Source: Calycina herbarum (Eukaryota > Ascomycota > Leotiomycetes > Helotiales > Pezizellaceae). From it: 64,000 bases of DNA. The translations under genes were made by a program, and so were the position numbers. The DNA is taken from the NCBI GenBank assembly GCA_001414485.1, contig LLEY01000101.1:62001-126000 (forward strand), given 5' to 3'. This document shows positions 24,645 through 37,738 of the stretch, in pieces. The notes below the pieces were generated by a model. That model had not been told where the DNA came from. It did no database searches and saw only the letters and a program-made list of their open reading frames with translations. The first letter of the stretch is position 1, and each line of letters begins with the position of its first letter.

Positions 24645-27282
24645 TCAAGCAAAGATTGTTGCTTTAGGCCACTTTTGCGTTGCGCTGGACTTGAATGCGT
24701 CCACCTCGCTGCTCTTCCATGATTTCAGGACCTCCAAAGCCTCGGCGGCTTCCTCTGATGTGATGTTTGAAAGCTTGAGAATGGCGACGATATCCTTCTC
24801 GACGCTCGACGAAGAGTCTGGCGACAAAATCTTTCGTACAGTCAACCCCGAGAGTGTTCGCCGAGCGCAGTCTTTGTGCTTGCTGAGATATTCATCGTTG
24901 ACTTTCGTAAGAGAGGTGGAAGCCGGCAGAAGGTTGAACTCCGACTTGATGACTTCTGCGGTCTTTGGGTTAAGAGTATCCAGTTCCTTGTCCAGGGCCA
25001 ACTTGAAGCGGATGGTTTGACTGTGGACCTTGGAGTGCTCTGGGTCCAGAGCTGCTGCTGCTAACAGACACTTGAGAGCAAGAACGTACTTCTCTGGTAA
25101 TGATATTAGTCAATGAACTCGAGTAAGGCATTGGAAAACTTACTTCGTCGAATGAACACTTCAAAACCAGCCAATTGAGCATCAATGTACTTCGGGCTCA
25201 ATTGTAAAAGAGGCGTTAGGAATTTCATAGCATCATTCATTGGCTCTGTCGTAGCAGCAAGCTTAGCACCCTCCGGATCATCGTCCTTCTTCTTTGGGTC
25301 ATTGTCGCCTTCTCTAGTCGACTTATTGGGCTCATTCTTCTTCGCCAATGCTTCGCGCTCAGCCTTTTGCGCTTCCTTTCGCGCCTTCTTGGCTGCTTTC
25401 CTCTGCTCAGCTGCATCTTCTTCACTCAAACCAGCAGTTCCATTGGTGCCATTCAACTGAGGTTTATCGGCGATTTTGATATACACATCGATGGCAGAAA
25501 GCGCAGCACGAGAATAGAAGGGGTGCTCCCTTAATTGGTCTTCCCATCTAATCATATCAACGTACGCTCGAATTTGACCTTTGCGTAGAGAGAAGCTGTG
25601 GAAATCAAATTGATCTTCTTGCCATACATCAAAAATATTGAATATAGAAGTAAGTCTCTTGAGAGCAAGACCAACTTTTCCTTGGCGCGCATATGACTGA
25701 CCATCCTCAGTCAAAAACCACACACATTGCATATCATGCAAATCAGCAAGGGGTCCTCCAACAGTCTCTGCTCGGGTAAACATCCCCATTGTCTTCACAG
25801 CGGCTTCGCTTTCGTTATTTCTCAGTTGGTATTTGGCAGCTTTTGTGTTGATGTGACGATCCCGCGTATCCAGAGTACGGGCGAGCTCCATAATCTCGGA
25901 AGCTTTTTGGGTATTACCATAATGCTTCCATATCCGGGCTTTTGTCAAATGGAAATCCACGCTTTTTGGTTCCAGTTCGATCGCCTTGTCGATGAAGTCC
26001 ATAGCCTTGTCCAGATCTCGGCTCAAATAATAATTGTAATGTTGAGCAAGAAAATAGAATGCCGCAGAAGCACCCTTTGAAGTATCACCACTTCTCTTTG
26101 GTTCTTCGCTTTTCTCACTCTTTCCACTGTCAATGTATTGCTGAACCAATGATGGAAGAACTTCCTTCTTGAAGTCACTTGAGTAAAGATGCTTGAGGTT
26201 TGCAAAGGTTGAAGGCACGCCCTTGTCCAGCATTCGGTTGACATATTTGTCGGCAGCTGCTTTGAAGTCATCACCTAAATTAGAGTTATTAGTGGTTTGT
26301 TGCAGGAAAATTTGATTGATTTCTTACCTTCTAAGAAATCAAGAGGCAGTCGACGTGCTGCGTCGCATCGAGGATACTTCTCAGCATACTCATCGTACAC
26401 TGCCTTCATGGCTTTGTGGTCTGTAGGCGCAATTCCCATTCCTTTTATCAGTCCGTCATAATATGTCTTGTACTCGGAGTTGCGATCAATGAGGGCCCGG
26501 TATGCCTTCGTGGCTTCTTCGGCTCGATCAAGTTTGGTTAGGTATGTGGCTCGAAGCTCCAAAATAGCGAGTCTGTCCAGATTGTGTTTCCCAGCAGTTT
26601 CCAAGTGTTCCAAAGCTCTTTCGTAATCTCCTTGCTCGGCGATCAAAGAGTTCTTATACATCACAGCCTCAGAGTTCTCGAAATCTGTTTTTGATGGAGG
26701 GTTCTTCAAGGTTTCCTCGTAGCTGGTCAAAACACCCTCTGCTTGTGAAAGATCTCCATTTAGGTGGTGTGCCACAGCAAGAGCTGTCCAACTTTGCCGT
26801 ATACCAGATCTTGTCGTCAACATTGCTCTGCGACTAACCAAATAACCTTGGTAGTCTCGCATTTGCACCTGTAACAGGGCCAAATCCCGCTGGATTTGCT
26901 GCGAATCTGGCTCCAGCCGTAACGCAAACTTGTATGCCTTGATAGCTTCTTCGAAATTCTTTACAGCCCTCCATAATAATCCATAAACATGCCAGCAAAC
27001 ATGCGACTTCATATCGCAAGTGAGTGCAACTTTCGCCAGCGCAAACGCCTCTTCGGTTTTCCCCTGCGAGTTCATACATAGCGCCTTCATTGCCAGAGTA
27101 TCTCCATGTTTAGGGTTCTTTTTGAGGATTTGTTCGGCGGCCTTGATCCCTAAAATCAGGTTAGAGGTTGTTTTGCGAATAACGGTGGAGCTCTGCAAAC
27201 CTTTCTTGTATTGTTTGTCCTCATAATTGCGCACAACAGTTCGGAAGAGCGACTGCTCCTTCCCAGAAAGAACTACTGGCAT
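24645..27282 (-). CDS. NAA15: N-terminal acetyltransferase A auxiliary subunit (NAA15/Nat1)
   Basis: Ribosome-binding TPR scaffold of NatA, which acetylates Ser/Ala/Thr/Gly N-termini after Met removal; the catalytic partner Naa10 is not in this window. Four exons (27282-27201, 27149-26328, 26274-25144, 25093-24645) total 2484 nt, 827 residues. The start MPVVLSGKEQSLFRTVVRNYEDKQYKKG is followed by IKAAEQILKKNPKHGDTLAM, CWHVYGLLWRAVKNFEEAI, RDLALLQVQMRDYQGY and NWTALAVAHH-like blocks (here SWTALAVAHH), all NAA15 landmarks, with TPR helices throughout. A charged Lys/Glu/Ala-rich linker (about residues 590-640) precedes the C-terminal helices, as in relatives. Intron 1 is only 51 nt, has a weak GTTTGC donor and lacks stops in frame, so a form with 17 extra residues is possible. 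Confidence 0.95.
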
Positions 27283-27959
27283 TGCGATTCGGGTTTGCCG
27301 CAAGGGCTGAAATCTGCAAAGAACAGCAGGCTAGGCAATGCGTTTGCTGTGCTGAAGGTTGTAAATCGAGAGGTCGCGGGGCTCTCGAACTGACTATTGA
27401 AGGTCCTGTAGGATTGCGTAGATGGAGATTGGTAAGAAAGCTCGGCTTCCTTCTTAAAATTACTGCTGAAGGAGGAAGAGGGTTCTGGGGTTGAGAGGTA
27501 GGAGATGGGTTTGGGGTTAAGAGAGCTGCCGACAAAATCCATGTACGCATGGTGGATAAGCCGATCCGATTTCCGGGCCGGCCTGCCGGGCTAACTCTCG
27601 ATTCTCGGAAGTTACCATGAAACCTCGAACCAAGATATGTAGTTTCTTGGAGCTTATTTTATTTCAAAGTGTATGGGGTACTTGGTAGAAATGATTTACA
27701 AACTCTACACGTAAGGGTCTCTGCAATCGTTCTAGGTAAACTGAAGTAAAGCGGAAATGATGACCAAAGTTTTTACAACTAAACTAAATAGATAATACTT
27801 ATTTATATTTCATAATATTACATGAGTTGAATGCTTTCTCTATCGCTAATGGCACCTTATGCGTGCTTAACCAGCACAAACCACGGTCTTATAAGTGTGC
27901 TGTTCTCCATTTTAGGAACCCGAGTTTCCTTCATAACCACTTTTCCTTTAGTCCAAAAA
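27283..27959. other. intergenic between MIX23 and NAA15
   Basis: 677 bp with no supported gene. It must contain the 3' UTR of MIX23 and the promoter of NAA15. The middle (27650-27850) is AT-rich. No repeats or strong motifs were noticed. Confidence 0.55.
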
Positions 27960-28624
27960 TTATTGCCCCCTCTCTCCCCATTTCTCTGATTTAGTTTTCC
28001 ACTCACTCAAAGCATCCTCCCATTCTCTCCAATCCTCCCCACACCTCTCAAGAACCAACCCCCAACTCCTAGCCCTAACAATCCTCTCCACTCCCCTCTC
28101 CTGCCTGATAACAGCAGCCAGATTCTCCGTCCTCGTCTCCCTCGGAAAATATCTCGCAGAATAGGGATCCAGTCTCTCATCAATTACTCTATCATTTGCC
28201 TTCTGAGTTTCCAATTGTTGTATCGCAGCTTCTGGATCATCCGGGTCCGGACTCGTCGCCACCGAGGCGCAATAATTCAAGACATCGGATCGGGATTGCC
28301 ATGAAGGGAATAGTGTTGTCTCTTTGAAACTCCTACACGAGTCTGGGGATATTCTTCGTCGGTTTGTGGAGGGGAAGTTCCGTTGGGAAGTGGTGGTGGG
28401 GTTGAATGCTGTTGGTTTGAAGTAGGCGTTTAAGTTTTGAGTTATGCTATCGTCGACGGAGGTGCGGGATATCCGGAGGAAGTCTGGTAGACAAGTGTTA
28501 GCTTGAATATCTATGAATTTTTGGGGAACCTGGGGTTGGGCATTGGTTGCTAACCTCTTAATGCGCGTGTGTTGAAGCAGAATTGTGGTGTAAGTGGCGG
28601 GTTGAAATGCGAAGGTTGGGCCAT
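27960..28624 (-). CDS. MIX23: MIX23 / caffeine-induced death protein 2 family, mitochondrial
   Basis: Small mitochondrial intermembrane-space protein family (yeast Mix23, pombe Cid2, human CCDC58) linked to protein import. Two exons (28624-28555 and 28483-27960) total 594 nt, 197 residues. After the short leader MAQPSHFNPPLTPQF come the conserved RDFLRISRTSVDDSITQNLN block, a Cys-containing helix pair (SPDSCRSFKETTLF and SRSDVLNYC), and the C-terminal helix signature AVIRQERGVERIVRARSWGLV followed by ERC. The spaced cysteines fit oxidation by the Mia40 pathway, but the exact twin-Cys spacing was not verified. The gene is divergent from the mitochondrial carrier at 28909, with 284 bp between the start codons. 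Confidence 0.85.
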
Positions 28625-28908
28625 TGTATTGGCTGGGGCCTTTTGGGAAACCTCGCGGGAAGACCGCGACCAGAAGTATTGAGCCAGGTTGAAGCTTCGA
28701 GTTTTGCAGGGCGTGTTAAATGCTTTGTGAGTTGGATTTTATATGGAATGAAGGTTAGGAACATGGAGCTTGCTGCTCGGGATGAGAGGGTGGACAACGC
28801 TAAGATAAGTCTCCGATAAGAAACAGGTGGATCATTCGATGACATAGTCGAGGAGTCAAGTCGACTTCTTTCTTTATCGATGTCTTCTTGCTTTCTAAAT
28901 CATCAAGA
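28625..28908. promoter_or_regulatory. shared divergent promoter, MIX23 / SAM carrier
   Basis: 284 bp separate the start codons of two divergently transcribed genes for mitochondrial proteins, so both promoters and leaders must fit here. No TATA box is clear. Co-regulation is inferred from layout only. Confidence 0.6.
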
Positions 28909-30486
28909 ATGTCGAAAAACACACATACAGACATCCTTCTTGTAAGCTTTTCTTTCCTTTGTTATTTGAAGTTTTCTTTTTGGCAAGAGTTAATTCCATC
29001 CTGTCGTTTGAATCTCACTGTGGACGTAACAAGAGGCAATGGCTCTCGTTGTTCTAAATTTGTAGTACAATCGAGAGTATTAATCCAAGTAGTTTGCGAT
29101 AGTGGAACTTGATTGTTCTAGATATTTGGGTTAATTCTCAAGGTTCTACTACGATTGAGCATTACCGGCTGCCAGCTTTATCGTACTCTGGGAGCAGGCC
29201 CAAAATTGATTTGGCCCATTCTGTAAAGAAGCCCTTCAAAGAGGCATAAAAACCAGAGTTTAATTTCAATATAAACTTACCTGTTTGTCAAACACTGGTT
29301 TCCTTTGAGTTTTTCGGTTTCTCGAGGTTGAGCTTGGGTCGAGGACAACAAATATTTTAATATTCCATCGGATTCTGTCTTTCACAACATAGAGCACAAT
29401 CTCTAGTTTTGAACATCGCTGACACTGATAGGCCGGAGCATTTGCTGCTTTCACTGTTGACCTGCTAGTCTATCCACTAGATACTTTGAAAACGCGTTTC
29501 CAAAGCCAGGACTACAAGAAAATATATGTTGATGCTTCCAAAAATGCCATCAATAGAAGACTTCTGTTCGGCGGTCTCTACCAAGGAGTTGGTAGTATAA
29601 TATTAATCACCATACCTTCCTGTAGGTGTACCGATGATTCTTTTTTTTTTTGTTGGCCAAAGAGAGAGTAAATGCTAAAACACCAATAGCCGGAGCATTC
29701 TTCACAACATATGAAGCTGTAAAAAGCAGGTTCAACAAAATCAACCCAACTCTAAACGGTTCATCCTCACCTATATTCCCACAACCACTCGTCCACAGTG
29801 CAGCATCATCGATTGCTGAGCTCGTATCGTGCTTCATTTTGACTCCAGCAGAAGTATTAAAGCAGAATGCTCAGATGATTCGCAATCCCAGCAAAGGACC
29901 CAACTCCAAATCTTCAGCAGTGCTCCCAGCATCTGTTACTATGCAGGCTTTAAAAAGATTCAAGAAGCCATCACAACTGTGGACTGGTTACACGGCACTT
30001 GCCGCACGGAATTTACCCTTCACAGCCATGCAATTTCCAATGTTTGAGCACATGAAGGAAACCATCAAGCACTATAGGCAAGATAAAGGAACATATACTG
30101 GAAGCTTGATTGAAACTTCGCTCACCACAGCAGCCAGTGCCGGGAGTGCTGGGAGTATTGCAGCCGTTATAACAACCCCGATTGATGTTGTAAAGACTCG
30201 GATTATGCTTTCTGCTACAGGGGAGAAGGAAGCAATGGGGAACGTCCAGAATGCCAGAGGCCAAGCACTTGAAAATCCGGGGCAGGCGAAAGGCAGTCCC
30301 AAAAAGAGCGGCTTGGTGGTTGGACGTGAAATTTTCAAGGACCAAGGAATAAAGGGTTTGTTTCGTGGCGGGACTTTAAGAGTTGTATGGACGGCACTGG
30401 GAAGCGGACTTTATCTTGGTGTTTATGAGACTGGGCGAGTATGGTTGGGAGACCGACGGGAAGGTGTTGGCGATGATCAGTTGTGA
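28909..30486 (+). CDS. PET8: mitochondrial carrier, Pet8/SAMC-type S-adenosylmethionine transporter
   Basis: Imports S-adenosylmethionine into the mitochondrial matrix in exchange for S-adenosylhomocysteine. The model has three exons (28909-28941, 29432-29621, 29690-30486), 1020 nt, 339 residues. All three carrier repeats show their signature: YPLDTLKTR in repeat 1, TPAEVLKQNAQM in repeat 2 and TPIDVVKTRIML in repeat 3. AARNLPFTAMQFPMFEH and the SSIAEL block before repeat 2 resemble yeast Pet8 closely. Exon 1 (MSKNTHTDILL joined to AGAFAAF) is the least certain part, because it needs a 490-nt intron, much longer than others in this window. Exons 2 and 3 are solid. Residues about 240-265 form a loop rich in Gly, Lys and Gln not found in yeast Pet8. 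Confidence 0.87.
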
Positions 30487-31713
30487 CCTTCCCAAGTAGG
30501 ATCATGATTCCAGATTAGAAACGGCCTTAGGTGGTACTGGATTGGGCTTTCTGTTGTTTTTGATACAAGATGAGGATAACGGTTCATCTTGAGCGGCCTC
30601 CTGCAGATATCCTTCTGTTCCACGACTAGATTCAACATTCCACGAGATCGCAAACCCTCTCAGAATAAACAAGATACATCAGAGTTCCAATTTGATGAAA
30701 CTTTGCAGCACCAAGGTACCAATGTATTTTGTTTGCACATTGAGAACTACTGGACTCAGCCGGAGGCCAAACTCGGGAGTGATCTCCAGGTTTTGGCCGG
30801 AGAATACACTTCGGGACGTTACCTCAGATCCGGAAATGTGGTGAGATAGCGAATGATTGGTTATAGATAGTTCATCTGCACGTTGCATATACGTTGGGCG
30901 GTGAGGCTCGCGCGGAAGGGAGCACCAAACAAAGAAATATTTGGTACTACGGAGAGTACCATCCGTTCTGAGGGTATCGAGGACATTCTCTAGTAGGGAT
31001 CGTTTTTTTTTCTCGAGGTGGACGGCGAGTCGTGTTGGGGAACTCCCAAATGGAAGCCGAAGGCTCCCTAGGTAATGGGATGGAATAGAGTTCACCGCTG
31101 TCGAACCACGCACAATTTGTCAACGTGTAAGCTGATTCGTGATTTTCGACAGGACAAGAACTTTTACCCTATACTTTGTCAAGAGAGAACACCAACTGAG
31201 ACACTGTTTGACTTACCGCTCATGGTCCACAAATCGCCAAAAAACGGGAGCCAACCTCCTGTGGCACAAGTGTTTCGTGAGTCGGATATTGGAGTTCGAC
31301 TCCCCTCGTTTGTGTGGTGAGCTTGCCTTTCTTTGTACACGGCAACAACACATTGTTGATGGACCAAGAGAGCCATACGAGCAAAGACTTGGTCTATCAA
31401 TAGTAAATTGCGCCACCCCTAGAACGCATTGCGCCATATCACAACAGTTCGAAATAAAATGACACCAGCTCCCCCGATACCTAAGTATGATCCAGGTAAT
31501 GTGTCGAGCTTGTCCAGGATCTATTTAGAAAGCCCAAGGCCCTGGGTCATGTAGGCGCACCCACTCTTTCATCTTGCCATTTCGAATTCTCCCTCTTCCC
31601 TCTTGTCCTGGTCTCCACGACACCGCTCTTTTCTCGTTGAGACCACCCCATATACACTCAAGTCAAAGAAATTACCCTCGTCGCTCGTTATTGTTGGTCT
31701 TGAGTTAGCTGTC
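30487..31713. other. intergenic
   Basis: 1.2 kb with no supported gene. It includes the 3' UTR of the SAM carrier. An open frame runs into the UPF0643 gene from a TTG at 31603, but the first ATG with a good context is at 31714. A weak tRNA-like fold near 31228-31315 was considered and rejected. Confidence 0.5.
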
Positions 31714-32444
31714 ATGGCGATCGGCATTTCAACTCCTCTGGGACCGATGGCACACCAAACCACCAACATATCCCCGGATGAACTACCCATCACCACCAGC
31801 ATCTGCCGCGATATCTCCAGCGAGAAGGTCGTCGCCAACAAAAATGAAAACTTCATCGTCGTTTCCCCATACGATGAACAACCGCATCTTCTCGATTTGA
31901 GGACTTTGGACACATCAAATCAAATTCTAGCGAAGGCCCTCAGTTCGCTCAAGTGTCTCCGAGAAGATTATGCGACCACCCCTTATACCCAGATCTTCAA
32001 TTGGTCAGAGATAGTCGACAAAATTCAACAACTCGCCAGTGCCTCAAACTTTGAATGGAAGGAAACTTCGTTCTTCATAGTTGTCTTTCGATCGCAAATC
32101 CCACCAACTACGGTGTACGCTGATCTTGGTGTTCTTGACAAGGCAGCCCATGCCGAAGCAACAGAAAGTGGTGGTTTTTTGAAGTGAGTAAAAAGTCCCC
32201 TCTACATATCCAAATGCTAAATTTCAACAGGTATTGGTTTGGATCACCTGATGAGAATGGTAGAAACCTCGCAACTTGCGTATGGCGATCTACTCACGAT
32301 GCTAGGGTTGGAAGTGTAGGAGAGGCTCATAGGAAAGCAGCTGGGGCAGCTCGAAAATTGTATACGGAATGGGAGATAGAAAAATTGAGACTTCGTATCA
32401 AGGACAACGCAAAAGAATGGGAAATTGCCGAATGGGTCGAGTGA
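31714..32444 (+). CDS. UPF0643-family protein of unknown function
   Basis: Two exons (31714-32183 and 32231-32444) total 684 nt, 227 residues. It matches the fungal UPF0643 family (pombe PB2B2.08) by recalled conserved blocks: FFIVVFRSQIPPTT, LDKAAHAEATESGGFLKYWF, GRNLATCVWRS and the C-terminal YTEWEIEKLRLRI. These resemble a small alpha/beta protein with conserved acidic and aromatic residues; no enzymatic motif is clear and no function is established. The intron splits the Lys of the FLKYWF block in a phase typical of the family. The ATG chosen has a good context (GTCATGGCG). The gene lies 653 bp upstream of eIF3h on the same strand. Confidence 0.82.
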
Positions 32445-33097
32445 AGGTCACAACTTGCTTTGACACTGGCCACGAGGAGTTATGGGTGTTGGAATCGAGA
32501 TGTTTTGGCGTTCGTGGAGCGAGGTTCTGGTGTATTTGGAGTCGAGGTGGTGGCTAGATTTCTGCTGGCTTTAGAATTAGACTCATAGATTCCCAATACC
32601 CTAGCAATGCAGAGGTTTTTCTTCCACGGACTTACGAAGTAATTGCTAGTACACAAAGGAATAAAATGCTAATTTGATAGCTTTCACCATCATTTTGATG
32701 TGCTACGATGACTCGCTTTGTCTCCTCTGGATTTCAGCACAAATGGTTGGAATAGTACAGTAAAAGGGTTCCCACGTGATACAGTCGGAGTCTATTGTCT
32801 TTTGCGGGAGGTCGCAATGCGATCTTGGTAAAGAAAAAGCCGAGTAGGAGTCTCTGATGATTGAAAAGAAGAGGAAACAGCAGGAGATGATGTTCTGTTG
32901 ACGTTGGGAAATCCGTGGGGGTTTGTGAATAAGTCCATGGTGGTCCCCCCACACACAAACCTTACTCGGCAAACAAAGGCTAGAAACCCCAAAATTATTT
33001 GCGACCAAGAGAACTGGATCTCGACACGACAACGCGACCATCTGCCCCCGTGCATCGCAACCACCCCGATCCTCTAATCCTCAGCCCAACCGCAATC
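32445..33097. other. intergenic, promoter of eIF3h
   Basis: 653 bp without a gene. It should hold the UPF0643 3' UTR and the eIF3h promoter. No repeat or strong motif was noticed. Confidence 0.5.
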
Positions 33098-34306
33098 ATG
33101 GCTGACACAACGAAAGAAATTCCTTTGAACTCGGTGCAAGTCGAGGCACTGGTATGAAAATCCCCACCCCACGGCGGGGAAGGTCAAGGCTGATGAGATA
33201 TCCAATACAGGTGGTTATGAAGATAGTCAAGGCATGCGCTGCTACCTTCCCAACGACGGCGACTGGATCGATTGTAGGAATGGACGTAAATGGAACCCTT
33301 CAAATCACAAATTGCTTTCCCTTCCCAACAGCAGATATCGCTGCCGCCGACTCCCACCCTAATGATCATATGGCCGCTTCGAACCTCGCTGCTGCCGCTC
33401 CACGATCGAAGGCAAATATCACATACCAGAATGAGATGATCAAATATCTTCGAGAAGTCAACGTGGATGCAAACAATGTTGGATGGTACACGAGTGCAAA
33501 TATGGGGAACTTTGTCAACACCAGCTTGATTGAGAACCAATTTTTCTACCAGAAGGAACCAAATGAGAAGACTGTTGCTTTGGTCCACGATGTCAGCCGA
33601 AGCTCCCAAGGTGCTTTGAGTCTTCGCGCATTCAGATTATCCCCAAGCTTCATGGCTGCCTACAAGGAGAGCAAGTTTACTACTGAGAAGTATGGGTTCC
33701 ACTCTATTTGAGCCAACGGGTGTCTAACCTCTCAATAGCATGCAAAAAACCAAGCTCACATACAAAGACGTCTTGGTTGAGCTACCAATCATTGTTCACA
33801 ACTCCCACCTCCTCACCTCCTTCCTCCATCAATTACCAGCCGAGCTTCCAAAGGAGGAGCTTGACTTTCCCGCCAGTCTCGCAGACTTGAACGCAAACCA
33901 ACCGTCAATCCCTCTATACCCCAACCTTGATTCTCTCGACCTCTCGATCGACCCATATTTAGAACGAACCTGCGACATGCTTCTAGACAGCATCGAGACG
34001 CACTATACCGAGTTGAACAACTTCCAATACTACCAAAGACAACTTGCCCGTGAACAAACCAAGATCACCGCATGGAAGACAAAGCGAGCGGCGGAGAATG
34101 CTTCAAGAGTTCAACAAAAGCAAGCACCATTACCAGAGGATGAGTGGGAGAGGGTTTTCAAGTTGCCAACGGAACCAAGCAGGTTGGAAGGCATGTTGAA
34201 CGCAAGACAGGTGGAGCAATACTCGAGACAAGTTGATGGATTTACCGCTAGCATCACTAGCAAGATGTTCGCTGTAAAGAGCAACTTGCTACCCGATTCA
34301 GAATGA
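33098..34306 (+). CDS. eif3h: eukaryotic translation initiation factor 3 subunit H
   Basis: Non-essential structural subunit of the eIF3 complex, which recruits the 40S ribosome and mRNA; cytosolic. Three exons (33098-33151, 33211-33689, 33739-34306) total 1101 nt, 366 residues. The N-terminal half is an MPN fold ([19 protein letters not shown], then [21 protein letters not shown], then [13 protein letters not shown]). The JAMM zinc ligands of active deubiquitinases are absent, as expected for eIF3h. The C-terminal half (from about residue 210) is helical, with [13 protein letters not shown] and the family block [20 protein letters not shown]. The 54-nt first exon encodes the usual short leader [18 protein letters not shown]. 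Confidence 0.94.
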
Positions 34307-35157
34307 ATGTACGAGAGTTAGAAAAAGGTTTTGCTTTAGAGAATAAGTACCCATTTGCTATTGCAATTTGTGGTATGTCTCTCGGGGGGTTGCATGGGCT
34401 GGCGTTCCGAGTTTTCTCAATACACGAGTAAAATAAATCGAGTTATATGTCCACAAGATTTGAGGGCACCTATCAAACATATTCATGAAAATATAGTTGA
34501 TAAATGGTGATACAATACCCTCTCTATACATGCGTGTCCAAGTGAAAAGTCCATGATGCATAGATTTTCTTCTCACTAGAAAGAACAGATTACTCGTCGA
34601 TAGCATAAGCTATAGGTAAGCCATACGATGACCCCCGTGGCACCTTGGAGGGCTGAGAAGGTACGCTCAGTAAAGCAGCATGAGTGGAGATTAGGCAGGG
34701 AGAATTGAAATCAGGTTGACTTTATAGAAGTCTAATTGCAATCACGAGAGTTAATTTGGTGATCATATAAAGTTATAGAAAATTTTGATTGCCCCTTGGT
34801 CTTCAAACAATTAAACATTGTGTCTTTGAGTAAGTGAAAAAACTCGATACTGATGCCGCTTTTGAATATTCTTTTTGCCTCAGGAACAAAGTTCAATCTA
34901 GGTCTAGCGCCGTGCCACACCTCTTCCCCCCGCTAAAGGTTTCGAGGTAGGATTTTACCTCTTGATTTCTTCTGCTCTTTTCCACATCCAAATCCTTCAT
35001 CCACCTCCTTCATACAACCCAAACAGCAAGGTCAGACAAGCCTCTTCTTACAATCCTTCAAATTGTCTATCAATGCTAATCTTCTGTCTTATCTAGTCTA
35101 CAATTAGCCTTGCATCTCCCCAAATACCCCTCACCGCAACAAACCAACACCACAAAC
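34307..35157. other. intergenic, promoter of SAH hydrolase
   Basis: 851 bp between two plus-strand genes. The right end is CT-rich (34950-35157), as expected of the leader and promoter of a strongly expressed fungal gene. No coding potential. Confidence 0.55.
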
Positions 35158-36684
<1,527 letters not shown>

Positions 36685-37072
36685 ATTGCTGGCTTGGGTG
36701 TTCATTTTACGGCGTATATTTGGGTCGAGTTATTCAACACGATTAATGATGGTATGAATCTGGGGGAAAAGCATTGTCCTTCAACGGCATATTGAGCGTT
36801 CTCGGAAAAAGTTTCAACAATGGGATAAATCTTGATTTTAAGCGAAAGGCGTTACTTGGCTGGCTATTCAACAACGGTCAAGTAGAAGTAGGTTGGTCTT
36901 TTGCTTAGACATAGAACATGACTTGTGTTCATAGAGAAAAATGCACTGGTGTATAACACTCTAAAATCTTTCACTTGAATTTCATTAATTCTTGCATTTC
37001 AATTTCCATTTCAATTTCCATTTCAATTTCCATTTCAATTTCCATTTTCTTCTCATCATCTCCCTTCCCTTC
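36685..37072. other. convergent intergenic region with microsatellite
   Basis: 388 bp between the convergent ends of SAH1 (+) and the MOSC-like gene (-), so it holds both 3' UTRs. A perfect tandem array with the 12-bp unit CATTTCAATTTC repeated more than four times lies at 36995-37046. Confidence 0.7.
36995..37046. repeat. 12-bp microsatellite (CATTTCAATTTC)n
   Basis: Slightly more than four perfect copies of a 12-bp unit, itself a doubled near-repeat of CATTTC/AATTTC. It sits in the 3' overlap region of two convergent genes. Confidence 0.9.
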
Positions 37073-37738
37073 TCAGACACTGCCCAACTTCTTCTCCACC
37101 TCCGGCCTCTCAACAATCACCTCCATCCCCGGCTCTACCAATCCCCCTCTCTCAACCACACCCATTACGCCTACTTTCCTACCCACTACTCTTCCCTTTT
37201 TATCCTTCACCTCTGGACATCTTTCGAGAACACCCTTTGGGTACTCTTTTACTCTCTTTTTTGGATTGCGGTAGCCTGTTATACGGATTATGGTGTAGTC
37301 GGGGGAATCGGGGGAGCCAAAGGAGAGTCTTGTTGAGAGGGGGAGGGATGTTAAGGACGAGGATGATGAGGGGAGGGTGAGGATTATGTTTTCGCCTAGC
37401 GATCCGGGCGGGAGGTTGCTGGATAGGAGGAGGGAGGAGGGGAGGATGTGGACTTGGCGCGGGTTGGAGGGGGTTGGTTGGGGTGTACAGCTGGTGAAGG
37501 GGTGTTGTTAGTAGGTTGAGGCAGGTTATTCTTTTTCTGGGTGCTTTTCTTTTAAAGTCGAAGAGGGCACCGTTCAAGAGATAGAAGAGAAACGCACTTC
37601 GAAGTTGAGGACTTGAGAGGGGATGGAGACGTACTGGATGTCGCTTTGGACTCCTTGGTCTTGGAGGAGGTAGATGTAGGCTGTTGGGGGTTTGGAAAAG
37701 GAATGTGTTGTTGATAGGCCGACTGAGTCGACTGACAT
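37073..37738 (-). CDS. diverged MOSC-domain protein
   Basis: Two exons (37738-37635 and 37490-37073; CTACTAAC branch site before CACCAG) give 522 nt, 173 residues. It aligns by eye with small fungal MOSC proteins: N-terminal VGLSTTHSFSKP, then NPRQVHILPSSLL, GSLGENIILTL, TIIRITGYRNPKKR, and GRKVGVMGVVERGGLVEPGMEV near the C-terminus. MOSC domains carry sulphur for molybdenum-cofactor enzymes through a conserved Cys. Here the expected NPC is NPK, and the segment with the usual His-rich (V-T-V-x-H-R-S-R) block is absent between the exons. It is therefore either a divergent member with another role or a decaying copy. The donor of the intron (GTACGT) is consistent with frame, but alternatives exist. 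Confidence 0.55.

Noticed and set aside
28558..28845. 95-residue minus-strand frame overlapping the first exon of MIX23
   Set aside because: It is in another frame than the conserved MIX23 sequence and would consume the divergent promoter.
31228..31315. tRNA-like segment (CACAAAT pairs with GTTTGTG; GGAGTTCGACTCC hairpin)
   Set aside because: The ends pair, but there is no A box, the T stem has an A-C mismatch and no T-run terminator follows.
31603..31713. Upstream extension of the UPF0643 frame
   Set aside because: It opens with TTG, not ATG, and the first good-context ATG is at 31714.
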